A model generated the notes under the pieces. The model ran no database searches. It saw nothing but the letters and a program-made list of their open reading frames with translations, and was not told the DNA's origin. The position numbers were made by a program, and so were the translations under genes. A DNA stretch of 64,000 bases, taken from contig NZ_WGDD01000029.1 of the NCBI RefSeq assembly GCF_015493435.1, positions 62,001 to 126,000 on the forward strand. Reading direction: 5' to 3'. Shown here one piece after another: positions 25,658 to 34,294 of this stretch; the stretch's first letter is position 1; the number at the start of each line of letters is the position of its first letter. This DNA is from Sulfurovum sp. (GTDB lineage Bacteria; Campylobacterota; Campylobacteria; Campylobacterales; Sulfurovaceae).

Positions 25658-26029
25658 ATGTTAAATATGGAAGATAAAATTAAAATTTTTAAAGCCCTGG
25701 GAAATGAAACACGATTTAAGATATTCAAGAATATATTTACGGGCGGTTACGCCTGTTCCATAGACGACAGTCAGCCCAAAGACGATATTATCGCACAAGC
25801 CACCTGTGTGACCAGTATTGCCGAACAGTTTGATTTTGCCCTACCGACAATCTCACGACATCTCAAAGAGATGAAAGATGCCAAGATCATCACGATGACC
25901 AAAAGCAAGAACAAAATATATATTGAACCCAATATCAAAACGATGAAAGAAATAGCGGAGTGTTTTGGAAAGTTGGTTGAAGAATATGAATCAGGAGTTG
26001 TGTATCAGTTTGATAATACTAAACGTTGA
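25658..26029 (+). CDS. ArsR-family transcriptional regulator
   Basis: A 123-residue winged-helix repressor. ALGNETRFKIFKNI opens the fold, and the recognition region is TSIAEQFDFALPTISRHLKEMKDAKII. Two cysteines, in YACSID (C33) and ATCVTS (C49), could sense metal, but the classic ELCVCDL box is absent, so the sensing site differs from E. coli ArsR. It diverges from the MerT-rhodanese gene across paired operator motifs and probably represses the cassette. Confidence 0.85.
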   Translation: MLNMEDKIKIFKALGNETRFKIFKNIFTGGYACSIDDSQPKDDIIAQATCVTSIAEQFDFALPTISRHLKEMKDAKIITMTKSKNKIYIEPNIKTMKEIAECFGKLVEEYESGVVYQFDNTKR

Positions 26030-26061
26030 TATGCTAAAAGAGATAATTCGAATTAAAAACT

Positions 26062-26182
26062 AAAACCTTATAATCTAACATATTTTATAACGTTTATTGT
26101 TGTAGCGACGTTTATGGACCATAAATATGTAACATCCATTTCAAAACCTTATAAAATGTTCCATATGGAAGGTTTTATAAGG
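26062..26182. repeat. Right flanking repeats and 36-bp palindrome of the cassette
   Basis: AAAACCTTATAA occurs exactly at 26062 and 26143. The second begins a 36-bp near-perfect palindrome (26147-26182): arms CCTTATAAAA and TTTTATAAGG around the core TTCCATATGGAA. It lies between convergent arsR and the formate dehydrogenase gene and could also stop transcription. The matching arms at 23054-23086 bound the cassette on its other side. Confidence 0.55.
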
Positions 26183-26189
26183 AAAATAC

Positions 26190-28301
26190 TTAACTACACG
26201 CGATCTCGTCACCCACGGGGACAACATCCACCTTCACAGATTTGAATCTGGCGGTGAAGATCAGTTCGTCACATTCATCTCCGAAGAGAGCATTGATGCG
26301 GCTTTTGGCATGATGGAAGGTACAGAAAAGTGTTTTTGCCCTTACTTTGTTCGTATATTTGACTGTCAGGGCTTCGCTTTCGCCGTATTCACTCTTCAAT
26401 ATTACTTTGTCACCGAACTTCTCTTCATCTTCAAGCGGTGCGAGGAGAACATCTTCATCATATTTCGTATCGAGTTTGGAACTCCTTTTGGTCTGGGCTG
26501 CATTGTTGTAATGTGCCAGGGTGCGGCCTGTTGTCAGATAGTACCCTTCCAGTGAATCATTATAGAACTTCTTCTCCACTATCTCCTGCACCATACCTCT
26601 TGGCTCATACTGTTTGTAGACATATTTCCCCAATCCGTCTTCTGTACGAAAATCAAGCAGGTGCAGTACGGGAGTGTCTTCATGATAGATCGGCCATTGC
26701 ATTCCTCTTTTTCTGTGGCGTGCCAAACGGTAATACGCTGCACCGGAAAAACGCCTCGGTGCCACTTCTCTGACTTCGTTCCATACATCTTCAGACGTCT
26801 TGAAATCGAAATTATCTTCATCTCCAAGTTTTTTGGCCATCTCTCTCAATACTTCCCAATCATCCGGAAGATCACTTTTGACCAAAGGCTGGGAAAGATG
26901 CAGTCTGCGCATGGCATTGACATACACTCCCGTCTTCTCATAGGCAGACCGTACCCCTATCACGATATCTGCTTTTTGTGCGATCTCTGTCATAAAGAGT
27001 TCCTGGCTCATAATAAATTCAAGCTGGGCAATGGCTTTTTCCGTTTTATTGACATTGGGATGAATATGTACAATGTCTTCTCCCATATTCAAGAGTGCCT
27101 TGATCTTTCCTTCCATCATGGCATCCATCAGCTGCGGTGTCATCAGACCCTCTGTTTTCGGCTTTTGATAATCGGGCGCAAAATACGGCAAACAGCCCAT
27201 ATCACAGGCTCCCTGTACATTGTTCTGTCCGCGAAGTGGCATCAGCCCTGCACCTGTTTTTCCAACATTCCCTGTCATCAAAGCAAGATGGGTAATAGCC
27301 ATGACCGCATAGGAGCCGTCCAAATGTTCGGTAATACCCAGACCCCAGAAGATCATCGATTTTTTGACTGCGTATTCTCTGGCGATGTTGGGAATCATTT
27401 TGGCAAGATATTCATACCCTTCCACTTCTTTGAAGAAATCCGGATTGGCATAGGGATCATTCAATATATGGTCTTTGAACGCATCAAACCCTTTAGTCCG
27501 GTTATTAATGAAACTTTCATCATACAATTCTTCCTCAATGATCACATAAGCCATCATATTGAGCACAAGGAGATTTGCCTCGTAGGGGATCACACAATGA
27601 TGTTTGGCCAGTCTTGCCATCTTTGTTTCACGTACATCGATCACTGCAAGATTGTTGTATTTTTTGGCCATATCTACGATGCGGTTTGCGATGATCGGGT
27701 GCGCTTCCATTGTATTGGAACCGATCACGATCATGAATTCTGCCTCATAAATATCGTTGTAGGGATTGGTCGCTGCCCCTTCGCCCATCGTTGCTCTCAT
27801 ACCCTTAAGACTGGGAGAGTGGCAAACTCTGGCACAGTTGTCTACATGGGGAGAGTCCATTGTCTCACGGCAGAATTTCTGAAATGCGTAGGCAGATTCA
27901 CAGGAAGTTCTTGCCCCGCCGATGGCACAGAAACTGTCACCTCCATACTGTTTCTTGATCTCGGAGAGTTTCATCGCAGCAATGGTCGTAGCCGTATCAA
28001 GATCACAGGTCACATAGGCAGAGTCAAACTCTATTATTTTGTCAGCTACAGCTTTTTGAATAGCCGGATTTTTGTCTAAAAAAGTTTTTTTGATACGCGG
28101 TTCACGAATACGGTCTTTGGCATCGACGAAGTCATACCCGTACTTTCCTTTAATGCAGAGTTTACCCTCAGAGACCACACCGTCTTTTTGAGCAAAGATC
28201 TTAACAATCTTATTGTCCTCAACCACGCCTGTAATGTCACATCCTACACCACAATAGGTACATACACTCTCAATCTCTTCTCTCTCATGTTTCTTTGTCA
28301 T
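26190..28301 (-). CDS. fdhA: Formate dehydrogenase alpha subunit, cysteine type
   Basis: A 703-residue molybdopterin oxidoreductase. An N-terminal 4Fe-4S site is formed by C14, C17, C21 and C49 (CTYCGVGC ... CIKGKYG). The active-site motif NCARVCHSP has C160 in the place of selenocysteine and the catalytic H161. The [28 protein letters not shown]-type segment is present as two shorter runs, and a C-terminal molybdopterin-binding domain follows. No signal peptide is seen, so it is cytoplasmic, close to FdhF or NAD-linked types. Partner subunits are not adjacent. A 29-bp operator lies 35 bp before the start. Confidence 0.87.
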   Translation of the reverse strand: [703 protein letters not shown]

Positions 28302-28335
28302 ATTGTGCCTTTTTGATCAAAATGCTTCTTTTTTA

Positions 28336-28364
28336 CTAAATAGGAGTAAAGTTATCCTATTTAG
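28336..28364. promoter_or_regulatory. 29-bp palindromic operator, copy 1
   Basis: Half-sites CTAAATAGGAGTA and TTATCCTATTTAG are separated by AAG. The outer ten bases are perfectly inverted. It lies between the divergent formate dehydrogenase gene and the 81-residue protein gene and could serve both. Two more copies of this architecture are at 37738 and 61249. Confidence 0.65.
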
Positions 28365-28432
28365 GCTTAAAATCAAGTTTTCTTAAGCCCATCTCGTTAT
28401 TGTTGAAGACAATTATATCAAAAAGGATAAAT

Positions 28433-28678
28433 ATGTTTACAATTAATATAGAAAAAGAGTGTGGATGTTTCAAAAAGAGTGATCTTGAAAACAACCAAAG
28501 TTTTGAGGATAAAGATGATGCGCTTATAGAAGCCATGAATATGGTGAATTTCATGAACGAAGCGTTTTGCCAGAAACATGATTTTATATTCAGTGAAGAT
28601 GGCCACAACTTTCAAATAGCAGTCAATGAAAAAGCAAAAACGCATTCAGGGTGTTGCGGTGGTGGACACTGTTCGTAA
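28433..28678 (+). CDS. Small protein with a Cys/Gly/His-rich tail
   Basis: An 81-residue soluble protein of unknown family. It starts at the ATG at 28433, which AAGGAT precedes. It contains ECGCF near residue 10 and ends in a likely metal- or cluster-binding tail, SGCCGGGHCS. It diverges from the formate dehydrogenase gene and shares its operator region, so a role in iron-sulfur or molybdenum enzyme maturation is a reasonable guess, nothing more. Confidence 0.65.
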   Translation: MFTINIEKECGCFKKSDLENNQSFEDKDDALIEAMNMVNFMNEAFCQKHDFIFSEDGHNFQIAVNEKAKTHSGCCGGGHCS

Positions 28679-28684
28679 AATATA

Positions 28685-28708
28685 GGGTGTTGTCCTGCGA
28701 CAACACCC
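28685..28708. repeat. Dispersed hairpin repeat, copy 3 (single hairpin)
   Basis: GGGTGTTGTC and GACAACACCC form a perfect 10-bp stem with a CTGC loop. It shares the GGGTGTTGT arm with the longer copies. It lies between the convergent 81-residue gene and yajQ and may end transcription from both, although no T-run is seen. Confidence 0.65.
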
Positions 28709-28715
28709 TGCAATA

Positions 28716-29213
28716 CTACTTGAAGTTTCCGAAAACAAGCGGTGCTTTAAGATCAAGCGTCTTCACTTCAGCCATTACCGCCTGAAGATCATCTATCTTC
28801 TTTCCGCTTACACGTACTTCATCACCCTGAATGGAAGGGCTTACTTTTACTTTCATCGCTTTGATCGCCTTCACGATCTGCTTCGCCTCTTCTTTGTCTA
28901 TGGTATCTACTATACGATAGACCACTTTTGTGTTACCGCCTGAGATACCTTCTGTCTTTACCTCTTCGAGTGATTTTCCCGCAATCCCTCTTTTAATAAG
29001 CTTGGAAATAAGAATATCTTTAAGTGCATCGATCTTCTGATCGCTTGAAGAACTCAGAGAGAGGGTTTTTGCCTGTTCATTCAAGTCAATTTCCGCCTTG
29101 ACCCCTTTGAAGTCAAAACGTGTCGCGACCTCTTTCTGCGCCATGACGATCGCATTCTTCATCTCCATCATATCAAGCTTTGCCGTGATATCAAAATAAT
29201 GGTCTTTTGCCAT
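28716..29213 (-). CDS. yajQ: YajQ family nucleotide-binding protein
   Basis: A 165-residue cytoplasmic protein of the YajQ/UPF0234 family; some members bind c-di-GMP. Typical segments are FDITAKLDMMEMKNAI, EVATRFDFKG near residue 30, SPSIQGDEVRVSGKKIDDLQAV and the C-terminal PLVFGNFK. It ends the hom-yajQ group and starts nine bases after hom. Confidence 0.92.
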   Translation of the reverse strand: MAKDHYFDITAKLDMMEMKNAIVMAQKEVATRFDFKGVKAEIDLNEQAKTLSLSSSSDQKIDALKDILISKLIKRGIAGKSLEEVKTEGISGGNTKVVYRIVDTIDKEEAKQIVKAIKAMKVKVSPSIQGDEVRVSGKKIDDLQAVMAEVKTLDLKAPLVFGNFK

Positions 29214-29222
29214 ATTGTTTCC

Positions 29223-30485
29223 TTATTTCTCGATTCTCATCATCGCCACATTCCCATGCACCACCGCAAGCGCCTTGAGCGCTGTGATGGCATCCTGCAT
29301 CTTGCTCTCCTGGGTCTTGTGTGTCGTAAAGAGCAGTTTGGCAATACGCTCGTCCCTGGTCGGTTTCTGCAGCATGGACTCTATGGAGATACCAAACTCA
29401 CCGAGTGTCGAAGTAATAACAGCCAATACACCGCTCTGGTCATCGACTTCCAGTCTGATATAGTATTGTGTCACTATGGCATCTCTGCTCAGCAGCTTGA
29501 GCCCGCTTTCCAGCCCCCGTTTGTACCCGAGCATCGGACCGTTATTTCCCCGGACGATGTCTACGATATCGGCAATGACCGCTGAAGCTGTCGCATCCCC
29601 GCCTGCACCGGGACCGTAGTACATCGTTTCACCGACTCTGTCACCCACCACAGTCACGGCATTCATAACGCCGTCTACTTTGGCGATCATACTCTCCGAA
29701 GGTATCATCGTCGCATGCACACGAAGCTCTACCCCTTTTCCTACTTTTTTGGCGATACCCAGCAGTTTGATCTCATAGCCGAACTCTTTTGCGAATGCCA
29801 CATCGGTCTGCGTAATATTTTCGATGCCTTCTATCAGAATATCTTCAGGTTTTGCATCCAGTCCGTAGGCAATAGAAGCAAGGATCAGCAATTTGTGCGA
29901 AGCATCAAAACCGCCGACATCAAAGGTAGGATCTGCTTCGGCATATCCCAGTTCCTGTGCCTCTTTGAGTATTTCGTCATACTGTGCGCCTTCATTGATC
30001 ATCTTGGTAAGCATGTAGTTGCAGGTGCCGTTCATAATCCCCTGGATAGAGTCAATATGATTTGCGGAAAGACCGCTGCGCAGAGCACCGATCACAGGAA
30101 TACCTCCTGCCGTACTCGCTTCATACATCAAAGGAATATCCCCTGCGATCTCCTGAAGTTCATAACGGTGATAGGCAAGCAGGGCTTTGTTCGCAGTGAC
30201 GACCGCTTTACCATTCTCAAGCGCTCTTTTAACCAGCGCATAGGGCTCTTCCACCCCCCCCATCAGTTCAACCACAATATCGATTTCAGGATCATCTATT
30301 ACATCATTCGGATTATCGCTTAAAAGAATCGAAACATCTCTTTTTTTACCGAGATTTTTAACGACACCTGATTTGACAACAATCTTTTTTCCTGCACGCG
30401 CTTCGATAATATCACCGTTCTCTTCAAGTATCTTTGCAACACTTGCTCCCACAGTTCCTACACCGAGAATTCCTATTTTTACCAT
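29223..30485 (-). CDS. hom: Homoserine dehydrogenase
   Basis: NAD(P)H-dependent reduction of aspartate semialdehyde to homoserine for threonine and methionine. The 420 residues show the nucleotide loop GILGVGTVGASVAKIL, the catalytic GIMNGTCNYMLTKM and DVGGFDASHKL segments, and a C-terminal ACT domain (about 345-420) for feedback control. It lies 12 bases after the aminotransferase gene on the same strand. Confidence 0.95.
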   Translation of the reverse strand: MVKIGILGVGTVGASVAKILEENGDIIEARAGKKIVVKSGVVKNLGKKRDVSILLSDNPNDVIDDPEIDIVVELMGGVEEPYALVKRALENGKAVVTANKALLAYHRYELQEIAGDIPLMYEASTAGGIPVIGALRSGLSANHIDSIQGIMNGTCNYMLTKMINEGAQYDEILKEAQELGYAEADPTFDVGGFDASHKLLILASIAYGLDAKPEDILIEGIENITQTDVAFAKEFGYEIKLLGIAKKVGKGVELRVHATMIPSESMIAKVDGVMNAVTVVGDRVGETMYYGPGAGGDATASAVIADIVDIVRGNNGPMLGYKRGLESGLKLLSRDAIVTQYYIRLEVDDQSGVLAVITSTLGEFGISIESMLQKPTRDERIAKLLFTTHKTQESKMQDAITALKALAVVHGNVAMMRIEK

Positions 30486-30497
30486 ATTATGACTCTT

Positions 30498-31733
30498 TCA
30501 CTTTTTTTCCGGATTTCCAGTTTCAAGTTCTTTGAGGAACTTCTTTATGTTTCTTGCAGCCTGACGGATACGCTTCTCGTTTTCTATCAGGGCGATGCGT
30601 ACATACTGGTCACCATATTTTCCGAATCCTATACCCGGACTCACTGCCACCCCTGCATGCAGAAGCAGTTGTTTCGAAAACTCCAGAGACCCCATTTCTC
30701 TTGCCACTTCGGGGATCTTTCCCCAAATAAACATCGAAGCATTTGGTTTTGCCAGAGGCCAGCCCGCATTGGTAAAGGCTTTGACCATAACATCACGTCT
30801 TTTTGCATAAAGAGGAATGATCTGTTCATCAGGCACGTTGTAATGCTCGTTCAGTGCTACGGTAGCTGCCACCTGAATAGGGGTGAACATACCGTAGTCA
30901 AGCCAGGATTTGATCGACTGGAGGGCACCGATAAGTTTTTTGTTTCCCACCACAAAACCGACTCTCCAGCCTGCCATATTGTAAGACTTTGAAAGTGTAT
31001 AGGATTCAACTGCCACTTCTTTGGCACCTTTAACCGCCATGATGGAAGGTGTTCTGTATCCGTCAAAAGTAATATCCGCATAAGCAATATCAGAGATGAT
31101 ATAGAAACGCTTCTCTCTGGCCAGGGCTACCAGTCTTTCATAGAACTGAGGCGTTACCGTCGCCGTGGTCGGATTGTGCGGAAAATTCACTACAAGGAAC
31201 TTTGCCTGAGGGACGGAATTGTCCAGGGCCTCTTCAAGATCTGAGAAGAAACGGTTTTCATCCACTTCAAATGTCTCCTCATCGAAGATCAGCTGCATTT
31301 TTTCGACATTTGCGCCTGCGAGAATAAATGCCTGTGAATGGATTGGATAGGTAGGGTCCGGTACGATGGCCACATCTCCGGGATTGGAAATAGCCTGTAC
31401 CAGGTGGACATATCCTTCTTTGCTTCCCATGGTCGCAACGATCTCGGTATCCGGATCAAGATCTGCATTGTACTTTCTTTTATACCAGTCACTCATGGCC
31501 AGTCGCAGTTTATATATCCCTTTACTGGCGCTGTAGCCGTGCGTTTTGGAACGGTTTGCTACTTCGCAGAGTTTGTCAATGATAGGCTGCGGTGTATCTG
31601 CATCCGGATTTCCCATGGAAAAATCGATAATATCCTGCCCTTTCCGCCTCAAGTCCATTTTTAACTCATTGATCTCTGCAAAAAGATATTTCGGCAATCG
31701 GTTTATCTTTTCAAATTGTATTTCGTTAAACAT
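30498..31733 (-). CDS. Class I aminotransferase (AlaC / LL-DAP aminotransferase type)
   Basis: A 411-residue PLP enzyme of fold type I. PLP-binding features are HGYSASKGIYKLR, NFPHNPTTATV, and the lysine in SKSYNMAGWRVGF. The closest types are AlaC and LL-diaminopimelate aminotransferases; a precise substrate cannot be assigned from sequence alone. It lies directly upstream of hom, which fits the aspartate family or glutamate-dependent alanine synthesis. Confidence 0.85.
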   Translation of the reverse strand: MFNEIQFEKINRLPKYLFAEINELKMDLRRKGQDIIDFSMGNPDADTPQPIIDKLCEVANRSKTHGYSASKGIYKLRLAMSDWYKRKYNADLDPDTEIVATMGSKEGYVHLVQAISNPGDVAIVPDPTYPIHSQAFILAGANVEKMQLIFDEETFEVDENRFFSDLEEALDNSVPQAKFLVVNFPHNPTTATVTPQFYERLVALAREKRFYIISDIAYADITFDGYRTPSIMAVKGAKEVAVESYTLSKSYNMAGWRVGFVVGNKKLIGALQSIKSWLDYGMFTPIQVAATVALNEHYNVPDEQIIPLYAKRRDVMVKAFTNAGWPLAKPNASMFIWGKIPEVAREMGSLEFSKQLLLHAGVAVSPGIGFGKYGDQYVRIALIENEKRIRQAARNIKKFLKELETGNPEKK

Positions 31734-31748
31734 TCTTTTCTCTCTTAA

Positions 31749-32270
31749 TCATTTTTCTGAATTGTTTTGTTCATTCTCATGCTCAGGTACTGCAACGGTA
31801 CTCTTTTCTGTATCTATTGCCTCTTTAATACTGAGTGGTTCATTTGTATTTACTGTGTTGTCAGGAGCTATACTGTCCATACTTTTGGATTCATTGAAAG
31901 GAAGCAGGCTTTTCAGCTGGGACTGATCAAACTGGGTAAGGAAATACCAGGATGCATAGCCTAAAAGAATTGCGACAAGCAGCCAAAGCCACTTGGATCT
32001 GCCGCTCTTTTCTTCCACAACTATAGGCAGACCGAGCGTCACATTCTCATTCTTATCATGCTCGGCATAGTAGGCAAGAGCATCCTCTCTCAACTTGCTC
32101 AGGTCTATATGGTATTCTCTTTCGAGAATAGAGATAAATCCCAAAGTCTTTACTTTTTTGATGGCACCGAAATCATTATTCATAAGATATTCAATATTAT
32201 CTTCCGAGATTTTGGTTTTTTGACTTATCGTTTTTGTACTGTTTTCTTCAAGTAACTCATTTAACTGCAT
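31749..32270 (-). CDS. RodZ-like HTH and single-helix membrane protein
   Basis: A 173-residue protein with an N-terminal helix-turn-helix-like domain (about 1-70, LLEENSTKTISQKTKISEDNIEYL), one membrane helix (WLWLLVAILLGYASWYFL, about 94-111) and a disordered acidic periplasmic tail. The layout resembles a short RodZ, a cell-shape protein that links MreB to the membrane, but sequence support is modest. It overlaps the end of rlmB by 14 bases. Confidence 0.6.
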   Translation of the reverse strand: MQLNELLEENSTKTISQKTKISEDNIEYLMNNDFGAIKKVKTLGFISILEREYHIDLSKLREDALAYYAEHDKNENVTLGLPIVVEEKSGRSKWLWLLVAILLGYASWYFLTQFDQSQLKSLLPFNESKSMDSIAPDNTVNTNEPLSIKEAIDTEKSTVAVPEHENEQNNSEK

Positions 32271-32943
32271 AACCCATCCTGTGTATTAAAATTGCGGCGG
32301 CGGCACTGACATTCAAAGAGTCAAATGCATGTTTCATTTCAATCGAAACCAAATGATCTATTTTCCCCTGTGCCTTTTTTGAAAGCCCTTTTCCTTCACT
32401 TCCCAGTATCAGTGCCCGTTTACGCTCGAACTCCATCGATTGTACCGCTTCGCCTTCCATCGCTGCGCCATACAGCTTGAAACCTACCTGGTGAAGTTCA
32501 TTGCAGACATCAAGTATGTTGGGAATGATGAGGAACGGCATATCGAGAAGTGCCCCCGAACTGCTCCGTACTATTGCTTCCGCATTCAACTGCCTGACCC
32601 CTGTGGCGATTACGGCATCGGCCCCCAGGGCATAAGCACTGCGTACGATCGCACCCATGTTTCCTACATCTGTCAGTCCGTCAAATATAACAAGGAAATC
32701 TTCACGTTTCACTGCTGAAAGTGCAGGCTGTTCAAGCTCGCTGATCTCCAGAAGCAGCCCCTGGTGGTTTCCGCCCTTGCTCATGGACTGCGCCCATTTC
32801 TCTTCAAGAAACTTTATCTTGTCATGGAACTGATGAAAAAGCTTTTGCGGCAAGATGCCCTTTTTGGCAACATAAACAGTACTGACGGTCTCTGGGTGTT
32901 TCTCCAAAGCATAGAGGCACACCTGCTTTCCATAAATAATCAT
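32257..32943 (-). CDS. rlmB: SpoU/TrmH-family rRNA 2'-O-methyltransferase
   Basis: A 228-residue SPOUT methyltransferase, most like RlmB, which methylates G2251 of 23S rRNA. An N-terminal substrate-binding domain (about 1-75) precedes the knotted domain with DGLTDVGNMGAIVRSA, ILGSEGKGLSK and SLNVSAAAAILIH. The ATG at 32943 is taken; a TTG six codons earlier has no better ribosome site. It sits in a run of rRNA-modification genes with rsmI and rsmE. Confidence 0.87.
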   Translation of the reverse strand: MIIYGKQVCLYALEKHPETVSTVYVAKKGILPQKLFHQFHDKIKFLEEKWAQSMSKGGNHQGLLLEISELEQPALSAVKREDFLVIFDGLTDVGNMGAIVRSAYALGADAVIATGVRQLNAEAIVRSSSGALLDMPFLIIPNILDVCNELHQVGFKLYGAAMEGEAVQSMEFERKRALILGSEGKGLSKKAQGKIDHLVSIEMKHAFDSLNVSAAAAILIHRMGYAVK

Positions 32944-32984
32944 AAGGTAGATTTTATCCAATTTTTACTTGAAATCTGCGTGTA

Positions 32985-33797
32985 CTATTTTTGGATTAAA
33001 CTTTGATACCACTCTTTGACCGGCCTGTCGCTAAGCTGGGCCAACAACTTTGCCTTGATCTTGGGCGGCAGATCGAGGGTAAATACTTCATCGAAACTGA
33101 GAGATTTGTGCAGACTTTTTTTCGCTTTGATGACCACAACCCACTCACCCCGTATCGTTATGGTCTGAAACGCATCCCGCAGCGTTCCGGCACTTCCCCT
33201 GTAGTAATGCTGATATTTCTTACTGATCTCTTTTGCCATAAAAAGTTCACGTTCTTCATCTATTGAGACGATTTCATCCAACAATTTTTCCAAACGGTGG
33301 GGCGCTTCGTAAAGTACGGTATTGTACCCGTTGTTCATGGCTTCACTCAATGCACTGCTTCGCTCTTTGCCCTTGTGGGGCAAAAAGGCATAAAAAAGGA
33401 ATTTTCCCTCTTCAAATCCCGATGCGGCATAGGCAGTAGTCACGGCGGAAGCACCCGGAAGCACATCATACATAATATTGTTTTGCTGACAGTATGCCAC
33501 TAACAACTGCCCCGGATCGGAAATGACAGGCATACCGGCATCACTCACATACACTACTTCTCTGTCCGGCAGACTGTCTCCGAATTCATTCAGTCTTTCT
33601 CTGCCGTTATGTTCGTTGAAAGAATGAAATTCTGCCTCGGGATACACCATACCGAACCGCTCTTCAAGCAGTCTTAAAAGCCGTTTGGTCTGGCGTGTGT
33701 CTTCACACAGAAAAAGTTCTGCTTTTTCAAAAAGCTTCATAGCACGTACAGTGATATCCTGCGGATTTCCGATGGGGGTTGGAACAAATGTGAGCAT
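32985..33797 (-). CDS. rsmI: 16S rRNA (cytidine1402-2'-O)-methyltransferase
   Basis: A 270-residue enzyme of the tetrapyrrole-methylase fold. FVPTPIGNPQDITVRA opens the protein, with CEDTRQTKRLL, YVSDAGMPVISDPGQLLV and PGASAVTTAYAASGF following in the usual order, then YEAPHRLEKLL. It modifies the ribosomal P-site region. The gene lies between rpmE and rlmB. Confidence 0.94.
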   Translation of the reverse strand: MLTFVPTPIGNPQDITVRAMKLFEKAELFLCEDTRQTKRLLRLLEERFGMVYPEAEFHSFNEHNGRERLNEFGDSLPDREVVYVSDAGMPVISDPGQLLVAYCQQNNIMYDVLPGASAVTTAYAASGFEEGKFLFYAFLPHKGKERSSALSEAMNNGYNTVLYEAPHRLEKLLDEIVSIDEERELFMAKEISKKYQHYYRGSAGTLRDAFQTITIRGEWVVVIKAKKSLHKSLSFDEVFTLDLPPKIKAKLLAQLSDRPVKEWYQSLIQK

Positions 33798-33841
33798 TGT
33801 ATTACTTTTAGGGGTTTAGGGGAAGGAAAGTTCAGGTTTTG

Positions 33842-33862
33842 TGCTCCGCGTTCCGCGGAGCA
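33842..33862. other. Perfect hairpin between rpmE and rsmI
   Basis: TGCTCCGCG and CGCGGAGCA form a 9-bp GC-rich stem with a TTC loop, 16 bases after the rpmE stop on the minus strand. No T-run follows. It may be an attenuator or processing site that lowers rsmI relative to rpmE. Confidence 0.5.
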
Positions 33863-33878
33863 GTACATCAGAAAGAAA

Positions 33879-34079
33879 TTAACCGAGGTTGTATTTTTTC
33901 TTAAACTTGTCGACTCTACCTGCCGCATCGAGGATCTTCTCAGAACCAGTAAAGAACGGGTGACATTCATTACAGATATCGATAGACATTTCCGGTTTGT
34001 TCGATCTTACTTCGAACTTGTTGCCGCATGCACATGTTACTTTACACTCCATATATTCAGGGTGAATACCTTTTCTCAT
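33879..34079 (-). CDS. rpmE: 50S ribosomal protein L31, zinc-binding type
   Basis: A 66-residue ribosomal protein starting MRKGIHPEY. The cysteines in TCACG and [10 protein letters not shown] make this the zinc-carrying (C+) form. An AAAAGG ribosome site precedes the ATG at 34079. A GC-rich structured leader of about 160 bases lies upstream. Confidence 0.96.
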   Translation of the reverse strand: MRKGIHPEYMECKVTCACGNKFEVRSNKPEMSIDICNECHPFFTGSEKILDAAGRVDKFKKKYNLG

Positions 34080-34105
34080 TTTAACACCTTTTCATCGTTA
34101 TTTTT

Positions 34106-34260
34106 AGACGCAATTGCTTGCGTGGGTTTCCCTCCGAGGGGGAACCATGCGTGACAGGCAACTAACCTGTTCCGGCCGTCAGACCCTTCCGTCATCGTGA
34201 AGATACGGGTCGCTGCAACGCTTCCTGGAGCGAGACAGCAGTTTTAAGAGCAGTATTATA
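34106..34260 (-). ncRNA. Structured leader or small RNA upstream of rpmE (identity unknown)
   Basis: This gene-free, GC-rich stretch can fold into several stems on either strand, including ACAGG/CCTGT (14-base span), GACCC/GGGTC, GGTTCCCCCTC with GAGGGAAACC, and ACGCAA/TTGCGT. On the minus strand a TATAAT (34253-34258) fits a promoter, which would give an RNA of roughly 165 bases leading into rpmE. I could not match it to SRP RNA, RNase P RNA, tmRNA, 6S RNA or a riboswitch I know. The strand is inferred. Confidence 0.45.
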
Positions 34261-34294
34261 CCCAACTGCTTTTAAAAAAAAATTAAACAGGTAC

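Noticed and set aside
26661-28079. A 472-codon open frame on the plus strand opposite the formate dehydrogenase gene
   Set aside because: Its product is rich in His, Phe, Cys and Ile with no family resemblance, while the minus-strand frame has complete molybdopterin-enzyme motifs. It is an antisense shadow.
34106-34260. SRP RNA, RNase P RNA, tmRNA, tRNA or SAH-type riboswitch at this place
   Set aside because: The SRP apical motif, the RNase P P4 core, the tmRNA ends, a tRNA T-loop and the SAH pseudoknot strands were all looked for and not found. Only an unnamed structured RNA is claimed.
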